A DNA stretch of 50,764 nucleotides from Flavobacteriaceae bacterium CG2_30_31_66 (GCA_001873065.1 MNYM01000028.1:1-50764), one strand, 5' to 3'; shown: positions 34,564 to 43,516, numbered from the stretch's first letter. Notes: generated by a model not told the origin, from the letters alone. Numbers and translations: made by a program.

Positions 34564-36579
34564 ATGAATTCTAATTATAAAATATTAAACTTGATGTTTT
34601 TTTTATTTTTTTTAATTACATCTTTAAATGCACAGAAAGACGTTTTAATTAACTATGAGAAAACAGATGAATATTTGAATCAAAAAAGTTTATATGATAT
34701 TTATGACGCAAATAAAACATCAGGGTCATCAACTGAATTGGGTAATTTATCTTTTTTAAACCCAATAAACGATGCTTTTACAAATGCAGCAAATATTGAA
34801 ATAGCTAAAAGTCAAATTTATCTTGAATGGGTAAAAAAACAAAACCTTTTAATTCAGGAATATCTAAGTAAAAAGTTTAATGAAACATTTGCTAGTTATG
34901 ATATAGCTAGAAATAAAATGTTTATTGAAAGTGAAAATGATAAGGTATTAAAATTATCATTGAATTTAAAGAGTCAATACAGCAACCAATTAACTGCTGT
35001 AAATCTTAAAAATGCTAAGAACTTAGACGAATTAAAGTTATTACAAATAAGAATTCAAGAAATAAATGCAGGAAATTTTAATAATTCTCAATTTCCTTTT
35101 GCAATAATAGATGGTATTTATTTAAAAGATTTTAAAGATTTGAATATTATTAGCCAAAAATGGTATAAAATAGCTCCTCTTTTAATGGATGGATTAGATT
35201 CAAAAGCAACAATACAAAATGCGTATAACAATTTGATAGGTATAATAGCAAATGATAAAGATATTAAAGGTAAATTTGATAATTTTATTTTAAATTTAAA
35301 AATAAATTATTCAAATTCATGTAACGATTTTGAAAGATTGCATTTAATACAATATGTAATAAACTATTATAATTGGATAAAAGAAAATCCATCAGGGCCA
35401 TTAGTTATACCTAATTTTAGTGGAGCAAGTAAATTTTATCAATTTTATAGAGTAAATGACCAATTTATAAATAATTATGTTATTGGGACAAATTTAGGCT
35501 CAATTTCCATTTTTAGCATAGATTATTTTTACCAATTACTTGCAACTGCTAGGACAAGTTTTTCAAATCAATATGTTGATGGAAGTGATATGTACTCTGA
35601 AGTTCAAAATCAATGGGAAAGAGAAAAAGAACAAGCCATAGAAAATATGTTGAATAATAGAAATATTAAAAAATGGTATTTAGACTCAGATAATGATGGA
35701 TATCATGCAAAAGGTTCTTCACCAAAAGCACAAAGTACAAACCCTGGTATCGGTTGGAGAGAGGGTGTTTCTAAAGGTGAAGATTGTGATGATACAAATG
35801 CTAAATATAAATTTTCAAGTTTAAATGTTAGTTTATCAGTTGACAACAGTACAAAACCACTTTATGAGGAATCTGGAGATTTTAGAAGTGGAGATTTAAA
35901 AAATTTTCAAGGGATACATGATGTTATTAATAATTCAAAATTGAATTTTATAGAAAAAGTTAATGCCCATTATGAAACTTATTGGGATGAATTTTTTGAT
36001 AAATTTATGACTAACGAAGATTATATTAATAATTTACGAGATTTTGCAGAATGGACTACTTTTAATGATGATTTGGTTAATGAAATGATTGATAGGTTTA
36101 AAAAAGGCGATTCAAATACTCATTTTACGAGTAATAACTTAACTAATTCTTTGTTGGGTAGTGATGGTTTCAGTTCATTTAAAAGTGAATTAATTAAAAT
36201 TATAAAAAATAAAATAATAAATGATGTTACTGAAGATATCCCAAAAATACTTATCGAAAATTTAAAAGGTCCCGTTTTTAAAGACAATGGTGGATTATTT
36301 TCTTGGAATGCTTCACATTCTTCAAATCTTATTGTAAGCAATCTAGTAATCAACTGTAAAACATTTACTATGTCAGCTAAATTGATAATGTATGATCGTT
36401 TTGGTTTAGATAACGATGATTTATATTCCCAACCTTTTGGAGTAACTGGTATTGATGAATATATTGCTAGAAATAGCCATGCAATGAGAGGCTGGTTTAT
36501 TTTACAAAGAATAAAAGGGTTTAAACCTTTTATAAGTGAAGTTTCTACAACAATAAATTTATCAAATGAAAATTTTTAA
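34564..36579 (+). CDS. Exported 671-residue protein with Asp-rich Ca-binding-like motif and C-terminal DUF3289-like domain
   Basis: Signal peptide about 1-23 (ending SLNA). Residues 75-350 are mostly helical and match nothing I know. At 371-410 WYLDSDNDGY ... EDCDD fits the Asp-rich MopE/thrombospondin-3-like motif. Residues about 500-665 resemble DUF3289: LVNEMIDRFKKGDSNTHF, LKGPVFKDNGGLFSW, LIMYDRFGLDNDDL and MRGWFILQRIKGFKPFISEV, recalling the YDHFGLDxxDI / FRAWFVLQ..YKPF pattern of that family, which I know mainly from proteobacteria. No T9SS CTD is present. The gene overlaps the next lipoprotein gene by 14 nt and is much more AT-rich than its surroundings. Effector-like is a hypothesis. 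Confidence 0.65.
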   Translation: MNSNYKILNLMFFLFFLITSLNAQKDVLINYEKTDEYLNQKSLYDIYDANKTSGSSTELGNLSFLNPINDAFTNAANIEIAKSQIYLEWVKKQNLLIQEYLSKKFNETFASYDIARNKMFIESENDKVLKLSLNLKSQYSNQLTAVNLKNAKNLDELKLLQIRIQEINAGNFNNSQFPFAIIDGIYLKDFKDLNIISQKWYKIAPLLMDGLDSKATIQNAYNNLIGIIANDKDIKGKFDNFILNLKINYSNSCNDFERLHLIQYVINYYNWIKENPSGPLVIPNFSGASKFYQFYRVNDQFINNYVIGTNLGSISIFSIDYFYQLLATARTSFSNQYVDGSDMYSEVQNQWEREKEQAIENMLNNRNIKKWYLDSDNDGYHAKGSSPKAQSTNPGIGWREGVSKGEDCDDTNAKYKFSSLNVSLSVDNSTKPLYEESGDFRSGDLKNFQGIHDVINNSKLNFIEKVNAHYETYWDEFFDKFMTNEDYINNLRDFAEWTTFNDDLVNEMIDRFKKGDSNTHFTSNNLTNSLLGSDGFSSFKSELIKIIKNKIINDVTEDIPKILIENLKGPVFKDNGGLFSWNASHSSNLIVSNLVINCKTFTMSAKLIMYDRFGLDNDDLYSQPFGVTGIDEYIARNSHAMRGWFILQRIKGFKPFISEVSTTINLSNENF

Positions 36580-37045
36580 ACTTATATTATTTATATTATT
36601 TATTTCTTGTGATTTTATAAAAAGCTCACCAGAATGTCTTGAATTTGAAAATTATCCAAATACAAATAGAGTAACTGAAACAAAAAGTATGTACAAGTAT
36701 TATTTCATAAAAAATGCTCCTGATAATAATGAAGAATTACGTGTATATACAGATAATCTAGTTTATAAATTGATGAATTATAAACTCAATGATTCATTAA
36801 AAAAAATTACTTATTTCTTTTTTACTGAAAAAAAATTTGGCTTATTTTGGGGTCCTATTGATGAAAATTATTCTTCAGAAGGCCCAACTGTTGAAGATCA
36901 TAACAATCCAAGAAGAGCAGAATATACGTTTTCAATAAATGAAGAAAAAGAAGTTTGGTTAAGTACAACTATATATAAAAATGAAAGAACAGTATTACCT
37001 TCAATTGTATATTCAAAAAGAAAATTAATTAATAAAATAAAATGA
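36566..37045 (+). CDS. Small lipoprotein, immunity-like by position
   Basis: 159 residues. Lipoprotein signal MKIFKLILFILFISC with lipobox Cys15. The mature part is about 145 residues, mixed alpha/beta with no family I recognise; notable segments are ITYFFFTEKKFGLFWGPI and EVWLSTTIYKNERTVLPSIVYSKRK. It overlaps the DUF3289-like gene by 14 nt and the next gene by 4 nt. Very AT-rich. A periplasm-facing lipoprotein directly after a large exported effector-like gene could be its immunity protein, but no homology supports this. Confidence 0.6.
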   Translation: MKIFKLILFILFISCDFIKSSPECLEFENYPNTNRVTETKSMYKYYFIKNAPDNNEELRVYTDNLVYKLMNYKLNDSLKKITYFFFTEKKFGLFWGPIDENYSSEGPTVEDHNNPRRAEYTFSINEEKEVWLSTTIYKNERTVLPSIVYSKRKLINKIK

Positions 37046-37494
37046 AATATATAAAAACAATTAAATTAACAATAATAATCATTTTTGTTAGTATCAATAT
37101 TAATTCACAAACAATTTTAAATTTGAATATTGAAAAAGAATATACCTTTAATGGAGACAGAATAAGTATGCAGGAGAATTTTGTCGTAAAAGATTTTTCT
37201 AATATAGATTTAGTTTTATTAAATAAACTTGAAACATATTGCAATACTAAACAAAGTTTAATTAATAATAAATATTTAGATCACACATATATATTCTTTA
37301 AATATGAAAAAAATATTTTAGACAATAATATTCAGCTTACTATTGAAAATTTGTACAATAATAAGATTAAAGCAATAGCAATATTAAGATACCATAAAAT
37401 AAAAAATGGTTCTATTGAAAAGCGATTTATGCTTTTAAACAATGGAGAAGTATTAAAGTATTTTATAAATGGCGTTGAAAAACAAAAAATATAA
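37042..37494 (+). CDS. Small exported protein of unknown function
   Basis: 150 residues with a signal peptide of about 1-22 (KTIKLTIIIIFVSININSQ). The mature part contains strand-like segments (ILNLNIEKEYTF, HTYIFFKYEKNILDNNIQLTIENL, KIKAIAILRYHKI, KRFMLLNNGEVLKYFI) and a single Cys. No recognised domain. It overlaps the preceding lipoprotein gene by 4 nt and is the last gene of the four-gene operon. By sample counting this is among the most AT-rich coding DNA of the window (6 G/C in 60 bases at 37261-37320). Second immunity-like candidate. Confidence 0.6.
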   Translation: MKYIKTIKLTIIIIFVSININSQTILNLNIEKEYTFNGDRISMQENFVVKDFSNIDLVLLNKLETYCNTKQSLINNKYLDHTYIFFKYEKNILDNNIQLTIENLYNNKIKAIAILRYHKIKNGSIEKRFMLLNNGEVLKYFINGVEKQKI

Positions 37495-37510
37495 TATAAG
37501 AAGACCGTTA

Positions 37511-37659
37511 GCGGATTTATAATCCGTACCAACAAAATAAGTTTAAAAGTGCAAGAATACTTTATATTTAAAAGAAACTATGCTGAGTTAGGTTATAAAT
37601 TAAAGGTTTCAGTGCTTAATTTGTTTTAATTATTGATGTTGCACGGATTACAAATCCGC
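37511..37659. repeat. Pair of inverted GCGGATT/AATCCGY palindromes, MITE- or REP-like
   Basis: GCGGATTTATAATCCGT (37511-37527) and ACGGATTACAAATCCGC (37643-37659) are each 6-7 bp hairpins with a 3-nt loop. They are reverse complements of each other with one mismatch, 115 bp apart. Such palindromes flank small non-autonomous elements and REP-type repeats in Bacteroidota. The enclosed 115 bp has no gene. The pair lies directly after the AT-rich operon and may mark its boundary. Confidence 0.65.
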
Positions 37660-37757
37660 CTTTAGGGTTTTGTAAATCAATCTTCAAAAAATACCTGTTA
37701 AAACTTAATGAACACTCTTTTAAATAAAATTAATTATATTTAGTTTTTTTCAATTTA

Positions 37758-38024
37758 ATGGCTAAAGAAGGATTTGTTGCGCATATTTTTGATACAATAA
37801 GAAGTGATAAAAGGTCACGTGCTTCTACTTATGAAAAAATCAAAAATTTTAAAAAAGGAACTAATTTTCAAGTTCAATTTAAGAGAAAAGCAACCAACAT
37901 TCAACTTATCAGAATTCGAGAAAAAATTCAACAAGAAAATAAAAAAGCGTTGCAAAAAAATATAATTCTAATTACAATTCTGATTTTACTACTCATTTAC
38001 GTTATCGGTTTCGTAAAATTTTAA
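37758..38024 (+). CDS. Small tail-anchored membrane protein of unknown function
   Basis: 88 residues. A basic, soluble N-terminal part (KEGFVAHIFDTIRSDKRSRASTYEKIKNFKKGTNFQVQFKRKATNIQLIRIREKIQQENKK) is followed by one hydrophobic C-terminal helix (about 69-86, IILITILILLLIYVIGFV), so it is probably a tail-anchored inner membrane protein. No family recognised. It is 46 bp upstream of gpmI on the same strand; normal base composition suggests it belongs to the core side, not the AT-rich island. Confidence 0.6.
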   Translation: MAKEGFVAHIFDTIRSDKRSRASTYEKIKNFKKGTNFQVQFKRKATNIQLIRIREKIQQENKKALQKNIILITILILLLIYVIGFVKF

Positions 38025-38045
38025 ACAACGCTCTCAAAACTTTTG

Positions 38046-38053
38046 TAACTTTA
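38046..38053 (+). promoter_or_regulatory. gpmI promoter -7 element
   Basis: TAACTTTA, one base off TAnnTTTG, 17 nt before the gpmI ATG. It gives a very short leader. Confidence 0.35.
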
Positions 38054-38070
38054 CTTTTTAAACTTTTACA

Positions 38071-39588
38071 ATGAACAAGAAAGTAATTTTAATGATTTTG
38101 GATGGTTGGGGAATCACTCAAGACCCAAAAGTATCTGCAATTTACAATGCAAAAACACCATTTATCAACTCATTATATGACAAATATCCAAATGCGGAAT
38201 TGAGAACTGATGGAGAACATGTTGGCTTGCCTGATGGACAAATGGGAAATTCGGAAGTGGGTCACATGAATTTAGGTGCAGGAAGAATTGTGTATCAAAA
38301 TTTGGCAAGAATCAACAAAGCAGTTAGAGAAAAAACCTTGGGCGAAGAAAAAGTGTTGATTGATACTTTCACTTTTGCTAAAGAAAACAACAAAAATGTC
38401 CATTTATTAGGCTTGGTTTCTGATGGTGGCATTCACTCTCACATCAATCATTTAAAAGGATTGTTGGATGTTGCCAAAGAAAATAATGTTGAAAATGTCT
38501 TTTTACACGCGTTTACTGATGGACGTGATTGCGACCCAAAATCTGGCGCATTTTTCATCAATGAAATGCAAGAATATATGCAAAAAACTACTGGAAAGCT
38601 GGCAACAGTTACAGGTCGATATTTTGCAATGGACAGAGATAATAGATGGGAACGTGTTAAAAAAGCATACGATTGTGTAGTCAATGCAATTGGAACAAAA
38701 ACTACGAATGTCATCAATCTCATCAAAGAAAATTATGCCAATAATATAACAGATGAATTTTTAGAACCCATGATCATTACTGATGAAAATGGTGCTCCAA
38801 AAACTCAAATTAAAGAAGGTGATGTGGTGATTTTCTTCAATTACAGAACTGATAGAGGAAGAGAATTGACAAATGCACTTTCTCAGCAAGATTTTCCTGA
38901 ATTTGGAATGAAAAAACTAAACTTATATTTCACCACAATGACCTTATATGATGAATCATTTTCAGGAATTAATGTGATTTATAATAATGACAATTTGAAA
39001 AATACGTTGGGTGAAGTGTTGTCAAAAGCAGGGAAAAAACAAATCAGAATTGCTGAAACTGAGAAATATCCACACGTAACTTTCTTTTTTTCTGGCGGAC
39101 AAGAAACGCCTTTTGAAGGAGAAAAAAGAATCCTTAGAAACTCACCAAAAGTAGCTACTTACGATTTAAAACCCGAAATGAGCGCTTACGAATTGCGTGA
39201 TGCTTTGTGCGAAGATTTAAAAACTGGAGAAGCTGATTTTGTGTGTTTAAACTTTGCAAATGGAGATATGGTTGGTCATACAGGAATTATGGAAGCAGCC
39301 ATTAAAGCCTGTGAAGCTGTAGATATTTGTGCAAAAGATGTGATTGAAACTGGATTAGCCAATGGCTATACAACATTGTTAATTGCCGATCATGGAAATT
39401 GCGAAACTATGATGAATCCTGATGGTTCACCTCACACTTCTCATACTACAAATCCTGTTCCTTTTATTGTGATTGACAACGAAATCAAATCCGTAAAAAG
39501 TGGGGTTTTGGGTGATATTGCTCCTACAATTTTAGAATTAATGGGCGTGAAACAACCTGCTGAAATGACTCAAAAATCTTTGTTATAA
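38071..39588 (+). CDS. gpmI: 2,3-bisphosphoglycerate-independent phosphoglycerate mutase
   Basis: 505 residues, typical iPGM length. Metal-binding Asp11 in LILDGWGIT and the phospho-acceptor Ser61 in QMGNSEVGHMNLGAGR are present. HAFTDGRD, RTDRGRE, ADHGNCETM and the C-terminal TSHTTNPVPFIV complete the alkaline-phosphatase-like metal site. It interconverts 3- and 2-phosphoglycerate in glycolysis and gluconeogenesis, using manganese. The next gene starts within its stop codon (TAATG), so the two are coupled. Confidence 0.97.
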   Translation: MNKKVILMILDGWGITQDPKVSAIYNAKTPFINSLYDKYPNAELRTDGEHVGLPDGQMGNSEVGHMNLGAGRIVYQNLARINKAVREKTLGEEKVLIDTFTFAKENNKNVHLLGLVSDGGIHSHINHLKGLLDVAKENNVENVFLHAFTDGRDCDPKSGAFFINEMQEYMQKTTGKLATVTGRYFAMDRDNRWERVKKAYDCVVNAIGTKTTNVINLIKENYANNITDEFLEPMIITDENGAPKTQIKEGDVVIFFNYRTDRGRELTNALSQQDFPEFGMKKLNLYFTTMTLYDESFSGINVIYNNDNLKNTLGEVLSKAGKKQIRIAETEKYPHVTFFFSGGQETPFEGEKRILRNSPKVATYDLKPEMSAYELRDALCEDLKTGEADFVCLNFANGDMVGHTGIMEAAIKACEAVDICAKDVIETGLANGYTTLLIADHGNCETMMNPDGSPHTSHTTNPVPFIVIDNEIKSVKSGVLGDIAPTILELMGVKQPAEMTQKSLL

Positions 39589-40211
39589 TGTTTAAAAATT
39601 TGGTTTTCTTATTGACATTGCTATTTTTTGTTGGATGTTCTTCTAATAAAAAAGCTGTTGATAAAAAATTAGTGATTACTCCTAAAATCGAAAAAAAAGA
39701 AGCTGAAGTTCCTTCAAGAATTCCTTTTGAAACTATAGTCACTTCAAAAAAAGATGCTGATGGTTATTTGGTAGGCATTTCCAATAAATTTGATTTTCAA
39801 GATAGTGCCTACAAAGAATGGTTTGATAGCAGGTATGAAGAGTATTCAACTGACAAACAAGTTGTTACTGAAATTTCAAAACACATTCACAAACTGACTA
39901 TCAAAGCATTTATGGGAACTTGGTGTGGTGATAGCAGAAGAGAAATTCCTAGATTTTATAAAATTTTAGACGAAACAAAATTTGATGTGAATTATTTTCA
40001 ACTCATTTGTGTTGACAGATCAAAAACTTCTCCTGACCATCTTGAAAAAGACTTGAATATTTTTAGAGTTCCAACCATCATTTTTTATAAAAATGGCAGA
40101 GAAATTGGTCGTTTTGTGGAATATCCAAGAGAAACTATCGAAAAAGATATCTTAAAAATTGTTTCTGGACAGCCTTATAAACATTCGTATGTTGGGAAAT
40201 TAGAACACTAA
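39588..40211 (+). CDS. Thioredoxin-fold lipoprotein with single-cysteine CGDS site
   Basis: 207 residues. Lipobox Cys17 (LLFFVGC) predicts a membrane-anchored periplasmic protein. A thioredoxin-like domain occupies about 95-195, with the active-site region FMGTWCGDSRREIPRFYKIL (Cys113, Ser116 in place of the second Cys) and the cis-Pro strand FRVPTIIFYKNGREIGRF. A CxxS site favours isomerase- or glutathione-type or purely binding functions over disulfide reduction. The ATG overlaps the gpmI stop codon by one base. Confidence 0.88.
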   Translation: MFKNLVFLLTLLFFVGCSSNKKAVDKKLVITPKIEKKEAEVPSRIPFETIVTSKKDADGYLVGISNKFDFQDSAYKEWFDSRYEEYSTDKQVVTEISKHIHKLTIKAFMGTWCGDSRREIPRFYKILDETKFDVNYFQLICVDRSKTSPDHLEKDLNIFRVPTIIFYKNGREIGRFVEYPRETIEKDILKIVSGQPYKHSYVGKLEH

Positions 40212-40228
40212 TTTCTTGATTAATATAG

Positions 40229-40236
40229 TAACTTTG
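40229..40236 (+). promoter_or_regulatory. map promoter -7 element
   Basis: TAACTTTG, an exact TAnnTTTG match, 18 nt before the map ATG, in the 43-bp gap after the thioredoxin-like gene. Confidence 0.45.
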
Positions 40237-40254
40237 CGCTTTATTTTTTGAAAA

Positions 40255-41064
40255 ATGATTGTAATTAAAACCAAAGAAGAAATAGAAATTATGCGCGAAA
40301 GTGCATTAGTCGTTTCTAGAACTTTAGGAATGCTTGCGAAAGAAGTAAAACCAGGCGTTTCAACTTTATTTTTAGATAAACTTGCTGAAGAATTCATCAG
40401 AGAACAAGGTGCAATTCCTGGCTTTTTGGGTTTGTATGATTTTCCAAATACCCTTTGCATGAGTCCAAACTCGCAAGTTGTTCATGGAATTCCAAACAAA
40501 GAACCTTTGAAAGAAGGAGATATCATTTCTATAGATTGTGGCGCACTCAAAAACGGATTTTATGGCGATCATGCATACACATTTGCTGTAGGTGAAATTG
40601 ATGCTGAAACTCAAAAATTATTAGACATTACCAAACAAAGTTTATACCTAGGAATCAAAGAATTTAGAGCTGGAAACAGAGTTGGAGATGTTGGTTTTGC
40701 GATTCAGAATTTTACAGAAAAACATGGTTTTGGAGTTGTAAGAGAATTGGTTGGACATGGTTTAGGGCGCAAAATGCACGAAGATCCTGAAATGCCAAAT
40801 TATGGCAGAAAAGGTGTTGGAAAAAAATTTATGGAAGGTATGACTGTGGCCATTGAACCAATGACAAATATGGGAACACACAGAATAAAACAACACAAAG
40901 ATGGTTGGACAATCACTACTTTAGATGGAAAACCTTCTGCGCATTTTGAACACAATGTGGCTATTGTAAACGGAAAACCTCAACTTCTTTCCACATTTCA
41001 ATACATTTATGATGCATTAGGAATTATTTCTGATGAGGAAGATGAATTCAGAAAAAAAGACTAA
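40255..41064 (+). CDS. map: Methionine aminopeptidase type I
   Basis: 269 residues. Binuclear metal ligands appear in order: two Asp in SIDCGALKNGFYGDHAYTF, His in LVGHGLGRKMHEDP, Glu in IEPMTN and Glu in HFEHNVAI. The substrate-pocket motif VHGIP is present. It removes N-terminal Met from nascent proteins. No N-terminal zinc-finger extension, so it is a standard bacterial type Ia enzyme. A cupin gene follows by 12 bp. Confidence 0.97.
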   Translation: MIVIKTKEEIEIMRESALVVSRTLGMLAKEVKPGVSTLFLDKLAEEFIREQGAIPGFLGLYDFPNTLCMSPNSQVVHGIPNKEPLKEGDIISIDCGALKNGFYGDHAYTFAVGEIDAETQKLLDITKQSLYLGIKEFRAGNRVGDVGFAIQNFTEKHGFGVVRELVGHGLGRKMHEDPEMPNYGRKGVGKKFMEGMTVAIEPMTNMGTHRIKQHKDGWTITTLDGKPSAHFEHNVAIVNGKPQLLSTFQYIYDALGIISDEEDEFRKKD

Positions 41065-41076
41065 AATTCAATTAAA

Positions 41077-41388
41077 ATGAATATTCAAGAAATCCCACAA
41101 AAAGAAATTGTAAAAGGCTATAAAGGAAGATTTGTGCACATGGAAACCTTTACACTTGCTTTTTGGGAAGTGGAAGCTGGAGCTGAAATTCCAATTCATT
41201 CCCATGTTCACGAACAAACTACTCAAGTTATAGAAGGTAAATTTGAAATGACGCTTGATGGTATTACAAAAATTTATTCTCCTGAAATGTTAGTAACAAT
41301 TCCTTCATTTGCTAAACACGGAGGAAAAGCAATCACATCTTGCAAATTAATGGATGTTTTTTGTCCTGTAAGAGAAGATTATAAATAG
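41077..41388 (+). CDS. Single-domain cupin
   Basis: 103 residues forming one cupin barrel. Motif 1 is IPIHSHVHEQTTQVIEGKFEMTLDG, giving the His-His-Gln/Glu metal ligands, and the second motif is LVTIPSFAKHGGKAI, with the final His. Such proteins bind a divalent metal and may be isomerases, dioxygenases or sugar-binding regulators; nothing in the neighbourhood picks one. It is intact, unlike the unrelated dead cupin at 8469-8829. The next gene starts 5 bp later at a GTG. Confidence 0.88.
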   Translation: MNIQEIPQKEIVKGYKGRFVHMETFTLAFWEVEAGAEIPIHSHVHEQTTQVIEGKFEMTLDGITKIYSPEMLVTIPSFAKHGGKAITSCKLMDVFCPVREDYK

Positions 41389-41393
41389 AATTC

Positions 41394-42161
41394 GTGTCTA
41401 TATTCAAATCCATTTTAAACACCGTTCCAAGACCATGGCTCATCAAAATTAGTTATTTGGTGCGTCCAATGATTGCTTTTTATTTGAAAGGAAACAATTT
41501 TACAGATCCTATTGATGGAAAAAGTTTCCGAAAAATGTTGCCTTATGGTTATGGAAAACAGCGTGAAAATGCACTTTCGCCATCAACATTATCATTGGAA
41601 AGACACCGATTGATGTGGCTTTACTTACAAAATGAAACCGATTTTTTTTCATCTGAAAAAAAGTTAAAAACTTTGCACATTGCGCCTGAACAATGTTTTT
41701 TATCACTATTTAAAAAACAACAAAATTTAGAGTATATCACAGCAGATTTAGAATCGCCCATTGCTGATGTAAAAGCCGATATTTGCAATCTACCCTTTGA
41801 AGATAATTCGTTTGATGTTATTTTTTGCAATCACGTTTTAGAGCACATTCCTGATGACAAAAAAGCCATACAAGAATTATTCAGAGTGCTAAAAAAAGGC
41901 GGTTTCGGTATTTTTCAAATTCCTCAAGACCTTTCAAGAGAAACTACTTTTGAAGACAATTCAATTACTGATAAAAAAACACGTGCTAAAATTTTCGGAC
42001 AATATGATCATGTCAGAATTTATGGAAAAGATTATTTTGACAAACTTCGTTCTGTTGGATTTTTAGTTCAAAAAATTGAGTACACACAAAAAATCGCTCC
42101 AGAAAAAGTGGAACGATTTTGTTTGATGAAAGGCGAAATATTACCTGTTTGTTTTAAATAA
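41394..42161 (+). CDS. SAM-dependent methyltransferase (class I, type 11 fold)
   Basis: 255 residues with a GTG start at 41394, 5 bp after the cupin stop. After an N-terminal segment of about 85 residues, the Rossmann domain has LHIAPE (motif I variant), YITADLESPIADVKADICNLPFEDNSFDVIFCNHVLEHIPDDKKAIQELFRVLKKGGFGIFQIP (motifs II-IV) and a C-terminal strand region. The NHVLEHIPDD and LKKGG motifs are typical of Methyltransf_11. Substrate unknown. The gene ends 1 bp before the convergent secreted-protein gene. Confidence 0.9.
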   Translation: MSIFKSILNTVPRPWLIKISYLVRPMIAFYLKGNNFTDPIDGKSFRKMLPYGYGKQRENALSPSTLSLERHRLMWLYLQNETDFFSSEKKLKTLHIAPEQCFLSLFKKQQNLEYITADLESPIADVKADICNLPFEDNSFDVIFCNHVLEHIPDDKKAIQELFRVLKKGGFGIFQIPQDLSRETTFEDNSITDKKTRAKIFGQYDHVRIYGKDYFDKLRSVGFLVQKIEYTQKIAPEKVERFCLMKGEILPVCFK

Positions 42162-43445
42162 TTATCTGCCTGAATTATTTCTTAAAAAATCACTCATTTT
42201 TTCAAGTTTTTCATCTCCCAAAATAATCATTCCATCTCTTAAGAGTTGATACGATTTGTTTGGTAATTTTGAAAGTTTCGTTATGCCTTGATAATTTTCA
42301 GCCTCGTCAATTGCGGCATTCATTTTAGTACCGTTTTGATTGACCCAAAAAACTTGATTTCCTAAAATTGCTTGTGCACTATTGTTGTGAAAAGCACCAA
42401 TGAAATCAAAATATGAATTTGTTATTAAAAATCGACCATCAATTGAGCATAAAAAACCCACCAAATTATATCCCTCTTTAGAGTAAATAGGATGAATTCC
42501 TCCTCCTAAGTGACCACCAAAATGATACCAATCTTTACCTATTTTTACTTCACCCTCTTTATTAAATTTATCAATAAAATCAGATTTTTTAAGACTATTT
42601 AAAACTTCCTCTGTATTTGAAATTCTAACTACTTTTTTTGCAATCAAATCGAATACGAAGGTTTCATTTGTATTGTTTGGATATGTCACCAATCTTCCAC
42701 TTCCTCTTGGCAACATGACTTGTCCAAAATGTGTGGAAAGTGTATTAAAATCTGAAACACTTGGGAGTAAAAAACCATTATTCACACTTGAATTATAACA
42801 AAACAGTTCTGTTGGTTCATCAACCTTATTTTTGAATATGAAATACCCATCAAACACTAAAACATCTTTGTATTTATCGGCTTTTACTATAATTTCCCCC
42901 AAATCATTAATTAATCCAAAAAAATCTGTATTTTTAAATATTGCGACATTTTGAGAGTTAAATTTATAAATACTATCAACATTTATGGAGAGCAAATCTG
43001 ACTTTTTCATCCAAATTGCTTTCAGAGAATCTATTTTGCGAGTCTCTTTTTCTTTTAAAATTCGTTCTTGTTCAATCCTTTTTTTCTCCGCTAATTCATC
43101 ATCAAACTTTTCATTGATATCAACAGAAAGGGTCAGCATTTCAGCATATTCTTCAGATTTATTATTTTTTTTAAGTTCAAAATAATAGTTACAAAATTTT
43201 TTGGCTTCTGAATATTTTCTAAGTTCAAAGTGAATAAAAGTTCCCAATCTTGCAATTTCGGGTGTATTAACAGAATCAAGATATTTCATGGCTTTGTCAA
43301 AATGTTCTTTAGCCACCTCAATGTTTAAGTTTTTTAAACTTTCACTAGCCCTTTTGATATAAACTCCCGCAATTTCATTGTTTGATTGTGCATTTATTTC
43401 TACAAAAATAAATAAACACAGAAGTGTTAAAATTAATTTTTTCAT
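42162..43445 (-). CDS. Secreted TPR-like protein with WG/propeller-like C-terminus
   Basis: 427 residues from the ATG at 43445 (MKKLILTLLCLF). An upstream start 11 codons earlier would lengthen the cytoplasmic end and is unlikely. Signal peptide about 1-20 (ending EINAQ). An N-terminal helical part (about 25-140, IKRASESLKNLNIEVAKEHFDKAMKYLDSV...) resembles TPRs and ends in a charged helix. The rest is beta-rich with WG-repeat-like motifs (IFKNTDFFGLINDLGEIIVKADKYKDVLVF). Function unknown. It sits alone between the methyltransferase and apbE. Confidence 0.65.
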   Translation of the reverse strand: MKKLILTLLCLFIFVEINAQSNNEIAGVYIKRASESLKNLNIEVAKEHFDKAMKYLDSVNTPEIARLGTFIHFELRKYSEAKKFCNYYFELKKNNKSEEYAEMLTLSVDINEKFDDELAEKKRIEQERILKEKETRKIDSLKAIWMKKSDLLSINVDSIYKFNSQNVAIFKNTDFFGLINDLGEIIVKADKYKDVLVFDGYFIFKNKVDEPTELFCYNSSVNNGFLLPSVSDFNTLSTHFGQVMLPRGSGRLVTYPNNTNETFVFDLIAKKVVRISNTEEVLNSLKKSDFIDKFNKEGEVKIGKDWYHFGGHLGGGIHPIYSKEGYNLVGFLCSIDGRFLITNSYFDFIGAFHNNSAQAILGNQVFWVNQNGTKMNAAIDEAENYQGITKLSKLPNKSYQLLRDGMIILGDEKLEKMSDFLRNNSGR

Positions 43446-43516
43446 AAGTTTTTGGTTAATATGCTTTTTTTTTCGCAATATATAAAAAAAAAGGAAATTA
43501 CTGAAATCAAAAAAAA

